A DNA stretch of 64,000 nucleotides from Microbaculum marinum (GCF_042646165.1 NZ_JBHRTC010000007.1); one strand, 5' to 3'. Counted from the first letter of the stretch, positions 34,951-43,742 are shown. The notes: generated from the letters alone by a model not told the origin. Translations and numbers: made by a program.

Positions 34951-35934
34951 TCACCAGCGGCGGCGCCGGTGATTCCGCGCATTGGCCCAGCCCGCCTGGC
35001 GCAGCGCCCGCGACAGCGCCGAGGCCGAGCTGAAGCCCGATCTCGCGGCGATTTCGCCCACGCCGAGCTCGGTCTCCTCGAGCAGCCGCCGTGCGACGGC
35101 AAGCCGCAGCGACCGGTAATGGGCGCCGGGCGAGATACCCAGGTGACGGCGGAACCGGCGTTCCATGTCGCGCAGTCCGATGCCGCTGAGTTCGGCGATC
35201 CGCGCGACCGGCAGGCTGTCCTCGAGATGGCTGTCCATCAGCGCGATAGCGGTGCCGAGGGCGGGATCCTTGCGGGCGATCAGGCGCAACGGGACGGTGT
35301 GCTGCGGCTCGGTCTCGCGGCCGTCCTGCGGGAGTTGCGGGTCGTAGATGAAGCGGCCGGCGACCGCCAGCGCCAGCGCCATCCCGTCCTGCCGGCCGAT
35401 GACGTCGAGCATCAGGTCGAGCACGGTCGTTGCTCCGCCCGCCGTCACCCGGTTGCGGTCGATCACGTAGCGGTCGCGCCGCACGTCGATCCCCGGGAAG
35501 CCCTCCGCGAAGGTGCCGAGTTCCTCCCAGTGGATCGTCGCCGAATAGCCCTCCAGCAGGCCGGCGGCGGCCAGCAGGTGGCTCCCGGTGTCGAAGCCGC
35601 CGATGCACCTGGCCGAGCGTGCCCACCGGCGCAGTTCCGACAGCAGCGGCCGCGTCGCCAGACTGGCGTAGTGCGCGGCGGATATCACGAACAGGGCGTC
35701 CTCGGGCCGGTGCGCCGCGAGCGCGCCGGACACGTTGATGGCAAGCTCGCTCGACGTCGCGACGCTGGCGCCGTCGGGCGATACCAGGCGCCAGCGGTAC
35801 AGGCGCTCGCCGACGAGCTCATTGGCGGCCCGCAGCGGCTCGATGGCGGTCGCCAGACAGAGGTTGGAGAAGCCCGGCAGCAGCAGGATCGTGACGTCGC
35901 GGACCGGCCTGCCCGGAGTGAAGATCTGAGTCAT
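34951..35934 (-). CDS. cdhR: GlxA-family AraC regulator, CdhR-like
   Basis: This 327-residue protein joins an N-terminal DJ-1/PfpI-like domain (VTILLLPGFSNLCLATAIEP) to a C-terminal AraC HTH (VGEIAARSGFSSASALSRAL). This layout defines the GATase1-containing AraC regulators, which include GbdR, CdhR and SouR for betaine, carnitine and sarcosine catabolism. It is divergent from the carnitine genes starting at 36053, so I assign a CdhR-like role as activator responding to L-carnitine. The symbol depends mostly on context. The intergenic 118 bases should hold its binding site. Confidence 0.82.
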   Translation of the reverse strand: MTQIFTPGRPVRDVTILLLPGFSNLCLATAIEPLRAANELVGERLYRWRLVSPDGASVATSSELAINVSGALAAHRPEDALFVISAAHYASLATRPLLSELRRWARSARCIGGFDTGSHLLAAAGLLEGYSATIHWEELGTFAEGFPGIDVRRDRYVIDRNRVTAGGATTVLDLMLDVIGRQDGMALALAVAGRFIYDPQLPQDGRETEPQHTVPLRLIARKDPALGTAIALMDSHLEDSLPVARIAELSGIGLRDMERRFRRHLGISPGAHYRSLRLAVARRLLEETELGVGEIAARSGFSSASALSRALRQAGWANARNHRRRRW

Positions 35935-36052
35935 GCCTCTTTGTCGTAAAATGCGCGCTTGTTGTCGAGTTTTGCGTCAGTTTTCGGCGGGACACGTCGT
36001 ATCGTCCCTTTGCGCTCGGCAGCGTCCGAGGCGCGGTTCGGCGGGAGGAGCC

Positions 36053-36949
36053 ATGAATACCGAGGTCTTCATCACCTGCGCGGTGACCGGCGCCGGCGAT
36101 ACCGCCGGCAAGAGCGAGCACGTGCCGGTGACGCCCGAGCAGATCGCGGCCTCCGCCATCGACGCCGTGAAGGCCGGCGCGGCGATCGCCCATATCCATG
36201 TGCGCGATCCCGGGACGGGCAAGGGCTCGCGCGATCCGAAGCTCTATGCGGAGGTCGTCGACCGGGTGCGCTCGTCGGGCGTCGACGTGGTGCTCAACCT
36301 GACTGCCGGCATGGGCGGCGACCTCGTGCTCGGCGGCACCGACAAGCCGCTGCCGCTCGACGATGCCGGCACCGACATGGCCGGTGCGGCCGAGCGGCTC
36401 GTCCATGTCGAGGAGCTGCTGCCGGAGATCTGCACGCTCGACTGCGGCTCGATGAATTTCGCCGCCGGCGGCGACTACGTGATGACCAACACGCCGGACA
36501 TGCTGCGCGCCATGGCGAAGCGGATCCAGGCGGCGGGCGTCAAGCCGGAGCTGGAGGTCTTCGACTTCGGCCACATGGTGATGGTCAGGGACCTGATCGC
36601 CGAGGGCCTGATCGACGACCCGGCGATGATCCAGCTCTGCATGGGCATCCCCTACGGCGCGCCCGACGATCCGGCCACCCTGCTGACGCTGGCCGGCCAG
36701 GTGCCGCCCGGTTCGGTGTTCTCCGCCTTCTCGATCGGCCGCATGCAGCTTCCCTACGTGGCGATGGCGGCGCTCGCCGGCGGCAACGTGCGGGTCGGAC
36801 TGGAGGACAACATCTACCTGTCGCGCGGCGTGCTGGCGTCGAACGCCATGCTGGTCGAGCGCGCCGTGACGATCCTCGAGGCGATGAACGCCCGCGTGCT
36901 CGGCCCCGAAGAGGTGCGTGCGAAGCTCGGCCTGAAGAAGCGGTGGTGA
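36053..36949 (+). CDS. cdhC: 3-dehydrocarnitine cleavage enzyme (BKACE family)
   Basis: This 298-residue protein belongs to the beta-keto acid cleavage enzymes (BKACE, DUF849). It has N-terminal VFITCAVTGAGDTAGKSEHV, the metal-ligand HxH motif AHIHVRDPGTGKGS and CGSMNFAAGGDYVMTN. In carnitine catabolism this enzyme condenses 3-dehydrocarnitine with acetyl-CoA and cleaves it into betainyl-CoA and acetoacetate. The neighbouring CdhA-CdhB fusion and CdhR-like regulator support this substrate over 3-keto-5-aminohexanoate. The ATG at 36053 has a strong ribosome binding site (GGGAGGAGCC). Confidence 0.9.
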   Translation: MNTEVFITCAVTGAGDTAGKSEHVPVTPEQIAASAIDAVKAGAAIAHIHVRDPGTGKGSRDPKLYAEVVDRVRSSGVDVVLNLTAGMGGDLVLGGTDKPLPLDDAGTDMAGAAERLVHVEELLPEICTLDCGSMNFAAGGDYVMTNTPDMLRAMAKRIQAAGVKPELEVFDFGHMVMVRDLIAEGLIDDPAMIQLCMGIPYGAPDDPATLLTLAGQVPPGSVFSAFSIGRMQLPYVAMAALAGGNVRVGLEDNIYLSRGVLASNAMLVERAVTILEAMNARVLGPEEVRAKLGLKKRW

Positions 36950-36977
36950 GGGTGTGCCCAAGTCCGACGACGAGACC

Positions 36978-37115
36978 CCCTCACCCGGCGCTGCGCGCCG
37001 ACCTCTCCCGGCCGGGGAGAGGTTGGATCCTGGCCCACGGCTCTGGTTTCTTCAACAGGCGCCGCAGGCGCACCTCTCCCATGGGGAGAGGTCGGCGCGC
37101 AGCGCCGGGTGAGGG
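36978..37115. repeat. 138-bp element with 32-bp perfect inverted ends and nested hairpins
   Basis: The arms 36978-37009 and 37084-37115 are exact reverse complements over 32 bases (starting CCCTCACCCGGCGCTGCGCG), separated by 74 bases. Each arm also ends in its own small hairpin, ACCTCTCCC...GGGAGAGGT (37001-37023 and 37072-37092). The element fills the gap between cdhC and the cdhAB fusion. No transposase is encoded, so it is a non-autonomous palindromic repeat of the kind scattered in rhizobial genomes. As RNA it would fold strongly and could affect expression of the downstream gene. Confidence 0.9.
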
Positions 37116-37128
37116 ATAGGGCGCCGGT

Positions 37129-38634
37129 ATGGAACGGAACACGATGACGGACATCCGCAAGGTCGGTCTGATCGGCGGCGGGGTGATCGGCGCCGGGTGG
37201 GCGGCGCGCTGCCTGCTGAACGGCCTCGACGTCGCCCTGTACGACCCCGATCCCGAGATCGGCCGCAAGATGGACGAGGTGATGGCCAATGCCCGCCGGT
37301 CCTACCGCAGGCTCTTCCCCGACGCCCACGCGCCGGAGGGGCGGCTCAGCCTCGTCGCCTCGGTCGCCGACGCCGTCAGGGACGCCGATTTCGTCCAGGA
37401 GAGCCTGCCGGAGCGCATCGAGCTGAAGCGGACGGTGCTGGCCGAGGCAAGCCGGGTGGCCCGTCCGGACACGATCTTCGGCTCATCGACCTCCGGCCTG
37501 CTGCCGACCGACATCCAGGCGGACATGGCGGGGCCGGAGCGGCTCGTCGTCGGCCATCCCTTCAATCCCGTCTACCTGATGCCGCTGGTCGAGGTCTGCG
37601 GCGGCGCCCGCACGTCGCAGGAGACGAAGGAGAGGGCCGCGGACTTCTACCGCTCGATCGGCATGCATCCCCTGATGCTCAGGAAGGAGATCGACGGCTT
37701 CGTCGCCGACCGGCTGATGGAGGCGCTGTGGCGCGAGGCGCTGTGGCTGGTCAGGGACGGCATCGCGACGACCGAGGAAATCGACGACGCGGTGCGCTAC
37801 GGGCCGGGCCTGCGCTGGGCCTTCATGGGCACCTTCCTGATCTACCGGATCGCCGGTGGCGAGGCCGGCATGCGCCATTTCATGGCCCAGTTCGGCCCGG
37901 CCCTGCAGTGGCCCTGGACCAAGCTGACGGACGTGCCGGAGCTGACGGACGCCTTCGTCGACCAGATCGCCGCCCAGTCCGACGACCAGGCCGGCGGCAA
38001 GTCGATCCGCGAGCTCGAGCAGCTCCGCGACGACTGCCTCGTCTCGGTGCTGAGCGCGTTGCGCGCTCAAGGATACGCCGCCGGCAGGACCACCAAGCGC
38101 TACGAGGAACTGCAGTGGGACCGCGCCCAGGCGGCGACGCTCGCGCGGATCGTCGATCCCGCAAAGCCGCTTCGCCTGCACGAGTGCCGGGTCGAGGTCG
38201 ACTGGATCGACTATAACGGCCACATGACCGAGAGCCGCTACCTCTACGTCTTCGGCAACGCCTCCGACGCGCTTTTCCGCCATGTCGGCATCGACACCGA
38301 GTATCATCAGGCGGGCAAGAGCTACTTCACGGTCGAGAGCCACATCATGAACATCGCGGAAGCCTCGCTGAACGAGAGCCTCTACGTGACGACCCAGGTG
38401 CTCGCCGTCGATCCCAAGCGGCTGCACATCTTCCACAGCCTGTACCGGGCCGACGACGACGTGCTGGTGGCGACCGCCGAGCAGATGCTGATCCACGTGA
38501 ACACCAACGAGAGCCACGCCGTGCCCGCCGACGAGGCGGTGCTGGACAAGCTCGGCGTCATCGTCGAGGCGCAGAAGAACCTGCCCCGTCCGGCCGGCGC
38601 CGGCCGCCACGTCGGCGCACCGAGGCGGCCATGA
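37129..38634 (+). CDS. cdhA-cdhB: L-carnitine dehydrogenase fused to betainyl-CoA thioesterase
   Basis: This 501-residue two-domain protein begins with a 3-hydroxyacyl-CoA-dehydrogenase-type NAD domain (VGLIGGGVIGAGWAARCL, residues 9-26) and its C-terminal helical domain (to about 330), matching L-carnitine dehydrogenases, which oxidise carnitine to 3-dehydrocarnitine. From about 345 to 480 a hotdog thioesterase domain follows, with VDWIDYNGHMTESRY, matching CdhB that releases glycine betaine from betainyl-CoA. The fusion combines the steps before and after CdhC in one chain. Start ATG at 37129, with 37144 as an alternative. Confidence 0.9.
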   Translation: MERNTMTDIRKVGLIGGGVIGAGWAARCLLNGLDVALYDPDPEIGRKMDEVMANARRSYRRLFPDAHAPEGRLSLVASVADAVRDADFVQESLPERIELKRTVLAEASRVARPDTIFGSSTSGLLPTDIQADMAGPERLVVGHPFNPVYLMPLVEVCGGARTSQETKERAADFYRSIGMHPLMLRKEIDGFVADRLMEALWREALWLVRDGIATTEEIDDAVRYGPGLRWAFMGTFLIYRIAGGEAGMRHFMAQFGPALQWPWTKLTDVPELTDAFVDQIAAQSDDQAGGKSIRELEQLRDDCLVSVLSALRAQGYAAGRTTKRYEELQWDRAQAATLARIVDPAKPLRLHECRVEVDWIDYNGHMTESRYLYVFGNASDALFRHVGIDTEYHQAGKSYFTVESHIMNIAEASLNESLYVTTQVLAVDPKRLHIFHSLYRADDDVLVATAEQMLIHVNTNESHAVPADEAVLDKLGVIVEAQKNLPRPAGAGRHVGAPRRP

Positions 38635-38670
38635 TCCTCGACGCCCGGGATTGCCCGGCCTCAGCCGGCG

Positions 38671-38801
38671 CCTCGTGGTTCGAGACGGGCGGCGTCGCCG
38701 CCCTCCTCACCGTGAGGCTCGTTCTTGCTTGTCCCGTGCGGCAGGAGAAAAGCCGTCATGAGGAGGAGCCTTGCGCAAGCAAGGCGTCTCGAACCACGAG
38801 G
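38671..38801. repeat. Dispersed inverted repeat CCTCGTGGTTCGAGAC...GTCTCGAACCACGAGG
   Basis: The arms 38671-38687 and 38785-38801 are perfect reverse complements over 17 bases, with an internal partly palindromic core (CCTCCTCACCGTGAGG, later TCATGAGGAGGAG). A second copy with the same arms is at 47883-48011. It lies between the cdhAB fusion and the acyl-CoA dehydrogenase gene. Confidence 0.9.
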
Positions 38802-38857
38802 GCGGGCCGGGGTCCAGGCGCCGACATCTTCATCGAACCACATTCAAGCCGGCTCCC

Positions 38858-40018
38858 ATGAACTTCGCGCTGTCCCCCGAACAGGAGATGATCGTCGAGA
38901 CCGTCCGCGGCTTCGTCGAGACCGAGCTCTATCCGCTCGAGGACGAGGTCGAGCGGCGCGGCGAGGTGCCGCCCGAAATGGGCCGCATGATCCAGGACAA
39001 GGTCAGGGCGCTCGGCTTCTACGCGCCGAACGTGCCGGAGGAATTCGGCGGCGGCGGCCTCGACACGCTGACCTTCACGCTGCTGGAGCGCGAACTCGGC
39101 CGCGTCTCGATGGCGCTGAGCGTGTTCTGGGGCAGGCCCTCCAACATCCTGTGCGCCTGCAACGACGAGCAGCGCGAGCGCTACCTGCTGCCCGCCGTGC
39201 GTGGCGACAGGATCGACTGCCTGGCGATCACCGAGCCCGACGCCGGCTCCGACGTGCGCGGCATGAAGACGTTCGCCCGGCGCGACGGCGACGACTGGGT
39301 GATCAGCGGCACCAAGCACTTCATCTCCCATGCCGACGTCGCCGACTTCGCTATCGTCTTCGTCGCCACCGGCGAGACCGAGACGGCGCGGGGCAAGCGC
39401 AAGGAACTGACCTGCTTCCTGGTCGACCGGGGCACGCCGGGCTTCGAGATCAGGAAGGGCTACACGTCGGTGTCCCATCGCGGCTACCACAACTGCATCC
39501 TGTCCTTCGACGACTGCCGGGTCTCCTCCGCGCAGGTGCTCGGCGAGGTCGGCGCCGGCATGGAGGTGATGAACGAATGGCTGTTCGCCACCCGCCTCAC
39601 GGTTGCCGCCTTCTGCGTCGGCCGGGCGCGGCGGGTGCTCGACCTGGCCGTCGACTGGGCCGCCAGCCGCACCCAGTTCGGCCAACGCATCGGCGACTTC
39701 CAGGGCACCGGATTCAAGCTCGCCGACATGGTGACCGAGATCGACGCCGCCGACTGGCTGACGCTGGCCGCCGCCTGGAAGGTCGACCAGGGCGGCGACG
39801 CTAACCGGGAGATCGCCTCCGCCAAGCTCTATTCGACCGAGATGCTCGCCCGGGTCACCGACCAGACGCTGCAGATCTACGGCGGCATGGGGCTGATGGA
39901 CGAACTGCCGATCGAACGCTTCTGGCGCGACGCCCGCGTCGAGCGCATCTGGGACGGCACCAGCGAGATCCAGCGCCACATCATCGCCCGCACCCTGCTG
40001 CGCGACGCGGGACGGTAG
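38858..40018 (+). CDS. Acyl-CoA dehydrogenase, candidate gamma-butyrobetainyl-/crotonobetainyl-CoA redox enzyme
   Basis: This 386-residue ACAD has LAITEPDAGSDVRGMKTF, GTKHFISHADVADFAIVF, RTQFGQRIGDFQGTGFKLAD and C-terminal VERIWDGTSEIQRHIIAR. It starts at the ATG at 38858 (MNFALSPEQEM). Flanked by carnitine genes and followed by a CaiD-like gene, it may dehydrogenate gamma-butyrobetainyl-CoA to crotonobetainyl-CoA, the step known in aerobic carnitine-forming Agrobacterium-type bacteria. Its family resemblance to CaiA is only general, so a branched- or short-chain acyl-CoA substrate remains possible. Confidence 0.85.
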   Translation: MNFALSPEQEMIVETVRGFVETELYPLEDEVERRGEVPPEMGRMIQDKVRALGFYAPNVPEEFGGGGLDTLTFTLLERELGRVSMALSVFWGRPSNILCACNDEQRERYLLPAVRGDRIDCLAITEPDAGSDVRGMKTFARRDGDDWVISGTKHFISHADVADFAIVFVATGETETARGKRKELTCFLVDRGTPGFEIRKGYTSVSHRGYHNCILSFDDCRVSSAQVLGEVGAGMEVMNEWLFATRLTVAAFCVGRARRVLDLAVDWAASRTQFGQRIGDFQGTGFKLADMVTEIDAADWLTLAAAWKVDQGGDANREIASAKLYSTEMLARVTDQTLQIYGGMGLMDELPIERFWRDARVERIWDGTSEIQRHIIARTLLRDAGR

Positions 40019-40062
40019 ACCGATGCGCGGCAGGCCCCCAGCCCGTCCTCCCGGCCCGACAG

Positions 40063-40930
40063 GGCGGAACCGTCACCCCTCCTCGCGCCCCTCCCACGTC
40101 ATCCCGGCCGGAGGCGCAGCCGGAGAGCCGGGATCGCCAGGCGCCGTAGCGCTGCGGATCGGGGCGACCCCGGATCAGCCTTGCGGCTGTCCGGGATGAC
40201 GACGGAGGCGTCGTTGGTTCGGGGAAACAGCGCACCTTGTTGCAGACAGTCATGCCCGGACTTGTTCCGGGCATCCATACCCGCCGACGCCTGCGTTCAT
40301 GGATTGCCGGCACGAGCCCGGCAATGGCACGATTGGGCGAGGTTGCCGGGCGATCGGCCAGGGCGGGAACCGTCACCCCGCCTCGCGCTCCCTCCCACGT
40401 CATCCCGGCCGGAGGCGCAGCCGGAGAGCCGGGATCGCCAGGATCCGCAGCGCTGCGAGTCGCGGCGATCCCGGATCAGCCTTGCGGCTGTCCGGGATGA
40501 CGTCGGAGCGGTTGTTGGTTCGGGAAAACAGCGAACCTTGTTGCAGACCGTCAAGCCCGGATGCCTTCCGGGCGTCCATACCCACCGACGCCTGCGTTCA
40601 TGGATTGCCGGCACGAGCCCGGCAATGGCATGATTGGGCGAGGTTGCCGGGCGATCGGCCTGGGCGGAACCGTCACCCCTCCTCGCGCCCCTCCCACGTC
40701 ATCCCGGCCGGAGGCGCAGCCGGAGAGCCGGGATCGCCAGGCGCCGTAGCGCTGCGGATCGGGGCGATCCCGGATCAGCCTTGCGGCTGTCCGGGATGAC
40801 GACGGAGGGGTTGTTGGTTCGGGGAAACAGCGCACCTTGTTGCAGACAGTCATGCCCGGACTTGTTCCGGGCATCCATATCCACCGATGCCTGCTCTCGG
40901 GGATCGCCGCGACACGCCCGGCGATGACAC
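40063..40930. repeat. Tandem array of three imperfect ~300-bp units rich in palindromes
   Basis: A long unit recurs head to tail. The anchor GTCATCCCGGCCGGAGGCGC starts at 40098, 40399 and 40698, giving periods of 301 and 299 bases. The third unit is intact to about 40880 and then diverges. Each unit contains hairpins of the form ATCCCGG...CCGGGAT and ATGCCCGGA-CTTGT-TCCGGGCAT (40252-40274, 40852-40874; degraded in unit 2), plus an ATTGCCGG hairpin. Open frames within it have low-complexity, repeat-derived translations on both strands and are not genes. It separates the acyl-CoA dehydrogenase from the CaiD-like gene. Confidence 0.93.
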
Positions 40931-40989
40931 CGGAGTGAGGCGAGACCGCGGGATATGAACCGCGGCGATCGCGAACCAGGGAACCCACC

Positions 40990-41772
40990 ATGACCGACGC
41001 CCTCAAAGTCACCCGCGACGGCCCCGTCCTCGAGGTCGTCATCGACCGGCCCAAGGCCAATGCCATCGACGCGGCGACGAGCCGCGCGATGGGCGGGGTC
41101 TTCGCCTCCTTCCGCGACGACCCGGAGCTTCTGGTGGCGATCTTCAGCGGGGCCGGCGAGCGGTTCTTCTCGGCCGGCTGGGACCTCAAGTCCGCCGCGG
41201 AGGGGGAAAGCGCCGATGCCGACTACGGCGTCGGCGGGTTCGGCGGCTTCCCCGGCCTGCCGGACCTCAACAAGCCGGTCATCACCGCGATCAACGGCCT
41301 CGCCGTCGGCGGCGGCTTCGAGATCGCCATGGCCGGCGACCTGATCGTCTGCGCCGAGCATGCCCGGATGTGGCTGTCGGAGACCCGCCTCGGCCTCGTC
41401 GCCGACACCGCCTCGTTCCGGCTGCCGAAGCTGATTCCGCGGGCGCTGGCGATGGAGCTGCTGCTGACCGGCCGCGAGCTCCTCCCGGACGAGGCCAGGG
41501 CGATCGGTCTCGTCAACCGGGTCGTGCCGGCGGCGCGGCTGATGGAGGAGGCCCGCGCCATGGCGGCCGAGATCGCCAGGGGGGCGCCGCTGGCGGTGGC
41601 CGCCACCAAGGAGATCGTCCGCATGACCGAGACCATGCGGATCGAGGACTGCTATCCGGCGATGGCGGCACGGCAGTTCCCGACCTACGAGAGGCTGCTC
41701 GCCAGCGACGACGTCAAGGAGGGCGCGAAGGCTTTCGTCGAGGGCCGCGATCCCGTCTGGACGGGTCGCTGA
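40990..41772 (+). CDS. caiD: Carnitinyl-CoA dehydratase / crotonobetainyl-CoA hydratase, CaiD-like
   Basis: This 260-residue crotonase has about the length of enterobacterial CaiD and shares its distinctive segments: DRPKANAIDAATS, FFSAGWDLKSAAEGESADAD, NKPVITAINGLAVGGGFEIA and the C-terminal FVEGRDPVWTGR. CaiD reversibly hydrates crotonobetainyl-CoA to L-carnitinyl-CoA. With the acyl-CoA dehydrogenase before it and the Cdh genes upstream, a route from gamma-butyrobetainyl-CoA to carnitine to glycine betaine is nearly complete. I do not see a CaiC-type ligase or CaiB-type CoA-transferase nearby. The ATG follows AGGGA. Confidence 0.9.
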   Translation: MTDALKVTRDGPVLEVVIDRPKANAIDAATSRAMGGVFASFRDDPELLVAIFSGAGERFFSAGWDLKSAAEGESADADYGVGGFGGFPGLPDLNKPVITAINGLAVGGGFEIAMAGDLIVCAEHARMWLSETRLGLVADTASFRLPKLIPRALAMELLLTGRELLPDEARAIGLVNRVVPAARLMEEARAMAAEIARGAPLAVAATKEIVRMTETMRIEDCYPAMAARQFPTYERLLASDDVKEGAKAFVEGRDPVWTGR

Positions 41773-41946
41773 ACGTCCGGCCCGTTCGCCCCCGGTTGCC
41801 GATTGCCCACTGCTGGAGAGGCGATATCGTGGGGTCGCCGGCGCTTCGGCCGGAAAACGACGTCCGCCGTCCGGGATTTTCTGATATCGACTGGCATTCA
41901 AGTCCGCCCGGATCCCCGCCCACGACCAGCCCCCGCAAGAAGTCCG

Positions 41947-42837
41947 ATGTCCGACCTGATGCCCCTTTCGAATAGCGGTGCGCTCGTGTTCGTCGCCGCC
42001 GCCCTGGCCTTTTTCGTGCTGCTGTGGGGGATAATCCGCGGCCTGTACGAAAAGAGCGGGGTGATCGGCCGGGTCGGTTCGCATGTGCGCGGCTATTACG
42101 AGGCGCCGACGAGCAGGAGGTGGCGCGGCGCGCTGGAATCCCGGTTCCCGCGCGGCTGGCCGTTCGTCGAGAACCGCTTCGATCCGGGCCGCTTCAGGGG
42201 GCTTCCGTTGACGCTCCTCCTGCTGGCGGCGGCCTACGTGGCGTTCCTGTTCGTCGGCCTCGTCGAGGAAGTGATGGAATCGGAGGAAATCGACGCGATC
42301 GACGATTTCATCGTCGCCGCCGTGGTCCCGCTGCGTAACCCGATCCTCGTGCAGGCGTTCACCAAGCTGACCGTATTCGCCTCGATGGAGACGCTCACGG
42401 CTGTGGCGATCGTTTCGACCGCGTTCCTGTGGGCGCGCGGTCCGCTCTGGGGCATTCCCGCCCTGTGGGTATGTGTGCTCGGCTCGCAGGTGACGACCTG
42501 GTCCGGCAAGTTCCTGATCAACCGCACCCGGCCCGACTTCATCCTCGACGTCTCGGCGGCCTCGCCGTCCTTTCCCTCGGGCCACGCGACCGGCGCGATG
42601 GCCGTCTACGGCATCATCGCCTACGTGGTCTCCCGCGATCTTGCGTCACATCGCCGCCGGCTGGACGTCATCTACTGGACGGCGGTGCTGATCCTTCTGC
42701 TGGCCTTCAGCCGGGTCTATCTCTCCGTCCATTTTCCAAGCGATATCGGCGCCGGCCTGCTGGTCGGCGGCTTCTGGGTGCTGGCGGGCATCGTCGTGGC
42801 CGAGACCCTGCGCGACCGCGAAGACGTGCCGACCTGA
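41947..42837 (+). CDS. PAP2-family membrane phosphatase
   Basis: This 296-residue inner-membrane protein has about six hydrophobic segments and the three PAP2 acid phosphatase motifs in order: KFLINRTRP, PSFPSGHATG and SRVYLSVHFPSD. Such enzymes remove phosphate from phosphatidic acid, undecaprenyl pyrophosphate or related lipids at the membrane surface. The substrate is unknown. I start at the ATG at 41947 (MSDLMPLSNSGAL), just before the first membrane segment. It converges with the GNAT gene, with a GC hairpin between them. Confidence 0.88.
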   Translation: MSDLMPLSNSGALVFVAAALAFFVLLWGIIRGLYEKSGVIGRVGSHVRGYYEAPTSRRWRGALESRFPRGWPFVENRFDPGRFRGLPLTLLLLAAAYVAFLFVGLVEEVMESEEIDAIDDFIVAAVVPLRNPILVQAFTKLTVFASMETLTAVAIVSTAFLWARGPLWGIPALWVCVLGSQVTTWSGKFLINRTRPDFILDVSAASPSFPSGHATGAMAVYGIIAYVVSRDLASHRRRLDVIYWTAVLILLLAFSRVYLSVHFPSDIGAGLLVGGFWVLAGIVVAETLRDREDVPT

Positions 42838-42842
42838 AACGG

Positions 42843-42869
42843 AAGCGGCGGACCGCCGGCCCGCCGCTT
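42843..42869. terminator. GC hairpin between convergent genes
   Basis: AAGCGGCGG and CCGCCGCTT pair over 9 bp around a 9-base loop, just after the PAP2 phosphatase stop and before the GNAT stop on the other strand. There is no T tract, so it may help bidirectional termination or mRNA stability rather than act as a classic terminator. Confidence 0.45.
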
Positions 42870-42897
42870 CGTCGTCCCGGGCGGCCGGACGCGGAAC

Positions 42898-43470
42898 CTA
42901 CTCGGCCGCCTCGATCCTTGGTCTGTCGAACAGCACGTTCAGGACGCCCTGACCTTCGTCCATCGCCTCTCGCCACAGCGAGATCGGCGTCGGGATCGGC
43001 GGATTGATCGTGCCGAACACGTCGCCCTCCTGCCACTGCAGTTTGGCGCCGTGCTTCGAGGCGACACGCTGCATCCGCACGTTTTCCGGCAGGCAGGTCA
43101 TGATGAGCCTGCTCTTGCCGCGATTTCGCGCCGCCCGCATGACGCGGCCCAACAGGGCGGTCCCGACGCCGGCGTCCTGCCAGTCGTCCTCCACGCTGAA
43201 GGCGACCTCGGCGGTCGCCTCGAAGGCCCCGCCGACAGGATGCATCTCGGCGGCGGCGCGAATGGGGCCCTCATCGAAAAGACCGTAGACGACGGCCGCA
43301 CCGGCAAAGACGCGCGCCGCGTGCTGCTCGATGAACAGGTCCGACACGCCGCCGCCGAACCGGCTGCGCCGGCCCTTCGGTGACAATCTCAGGAGGTGAT
43401 CGCGGAAAACCTGCCGCTCCGAGCCACCGACCCTCCGGATGACGCCCCCCTTCAAACCCGACTGCGACAT
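42898..43470 (-). CDS. GNAT-family N-acetyltransferase
   Basis: This 190-residue protein has the GNAT acetyl-CoA binding region VEDDWQDAGVGTALLGRVMRAA, then the beta-5 segment LIMTCLPENVRM and a typical C-terminal half. The acceptor (protein, antibiotic or small amine) cannot be inferred. The ATG at 43470 is preceded by CAGGAG at good spacing, which decides the start against a longer in-frame extension. It is divergent from the methylmalonate-semialdehyde dehydrogenase gene. Confidence 0.85.
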   Translation of the reverse strand: MSQSGLKGGVIRRVGGSERQVFRDHLLRLSPKGRRSRFGGGVSDLFIEQHAARVFAGAAVVYGLFDEGPIRAAAEMHPVGGAFEATAEVAFSVEDDWQDAGVGTALLGRVMRAARNRGKSRLIMTCLPENVRMQRVASKHGAKLQWQEGDVFGTINPPIPTPISLWREAMDEGQGVLNVLFDRPRIEAAE

Positions 43471-43742
43471 GTGAGTCTCCTGAAGTTGGACTATCCGACT
43501 GCCGGTAGATGGTGCAGTGCAATACGGTTTTTCAAGGGCGGATGGTGCGCTGCACAATAAAGCGGCCGCTGACTCGGCGGCATCAGGGGAATGCCACACC
43601 GGCCGGCAAAAGATGCGAACGGATGGCTTGCCGCGGAGCGGTCGCGGCGATACCAAGCTCCGAGCAAAGCACGGCGCTGGCGGTCGCGGCCTTTCGGCGG
43701 ACGCCGTTGCGCCATCGGGCAAACGCTTCACGGGAGTCAGGG

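Noticed and set aside
35933..36052. An N-terminal extension of CdhC
   Set aside because: The extension has Cys/Arg-rich, non-conserved sequence, while a strong ribosome binding site lies immediately before the ATG at 36053.
40063..40930. Reading frames and a possible CRISPR array in the repeat region
   Set aside because: Units are about 300 bases with internal palindromes, not short repeats with unique spacers. Frames are repeat-derived on both strands and no cas gene is present.
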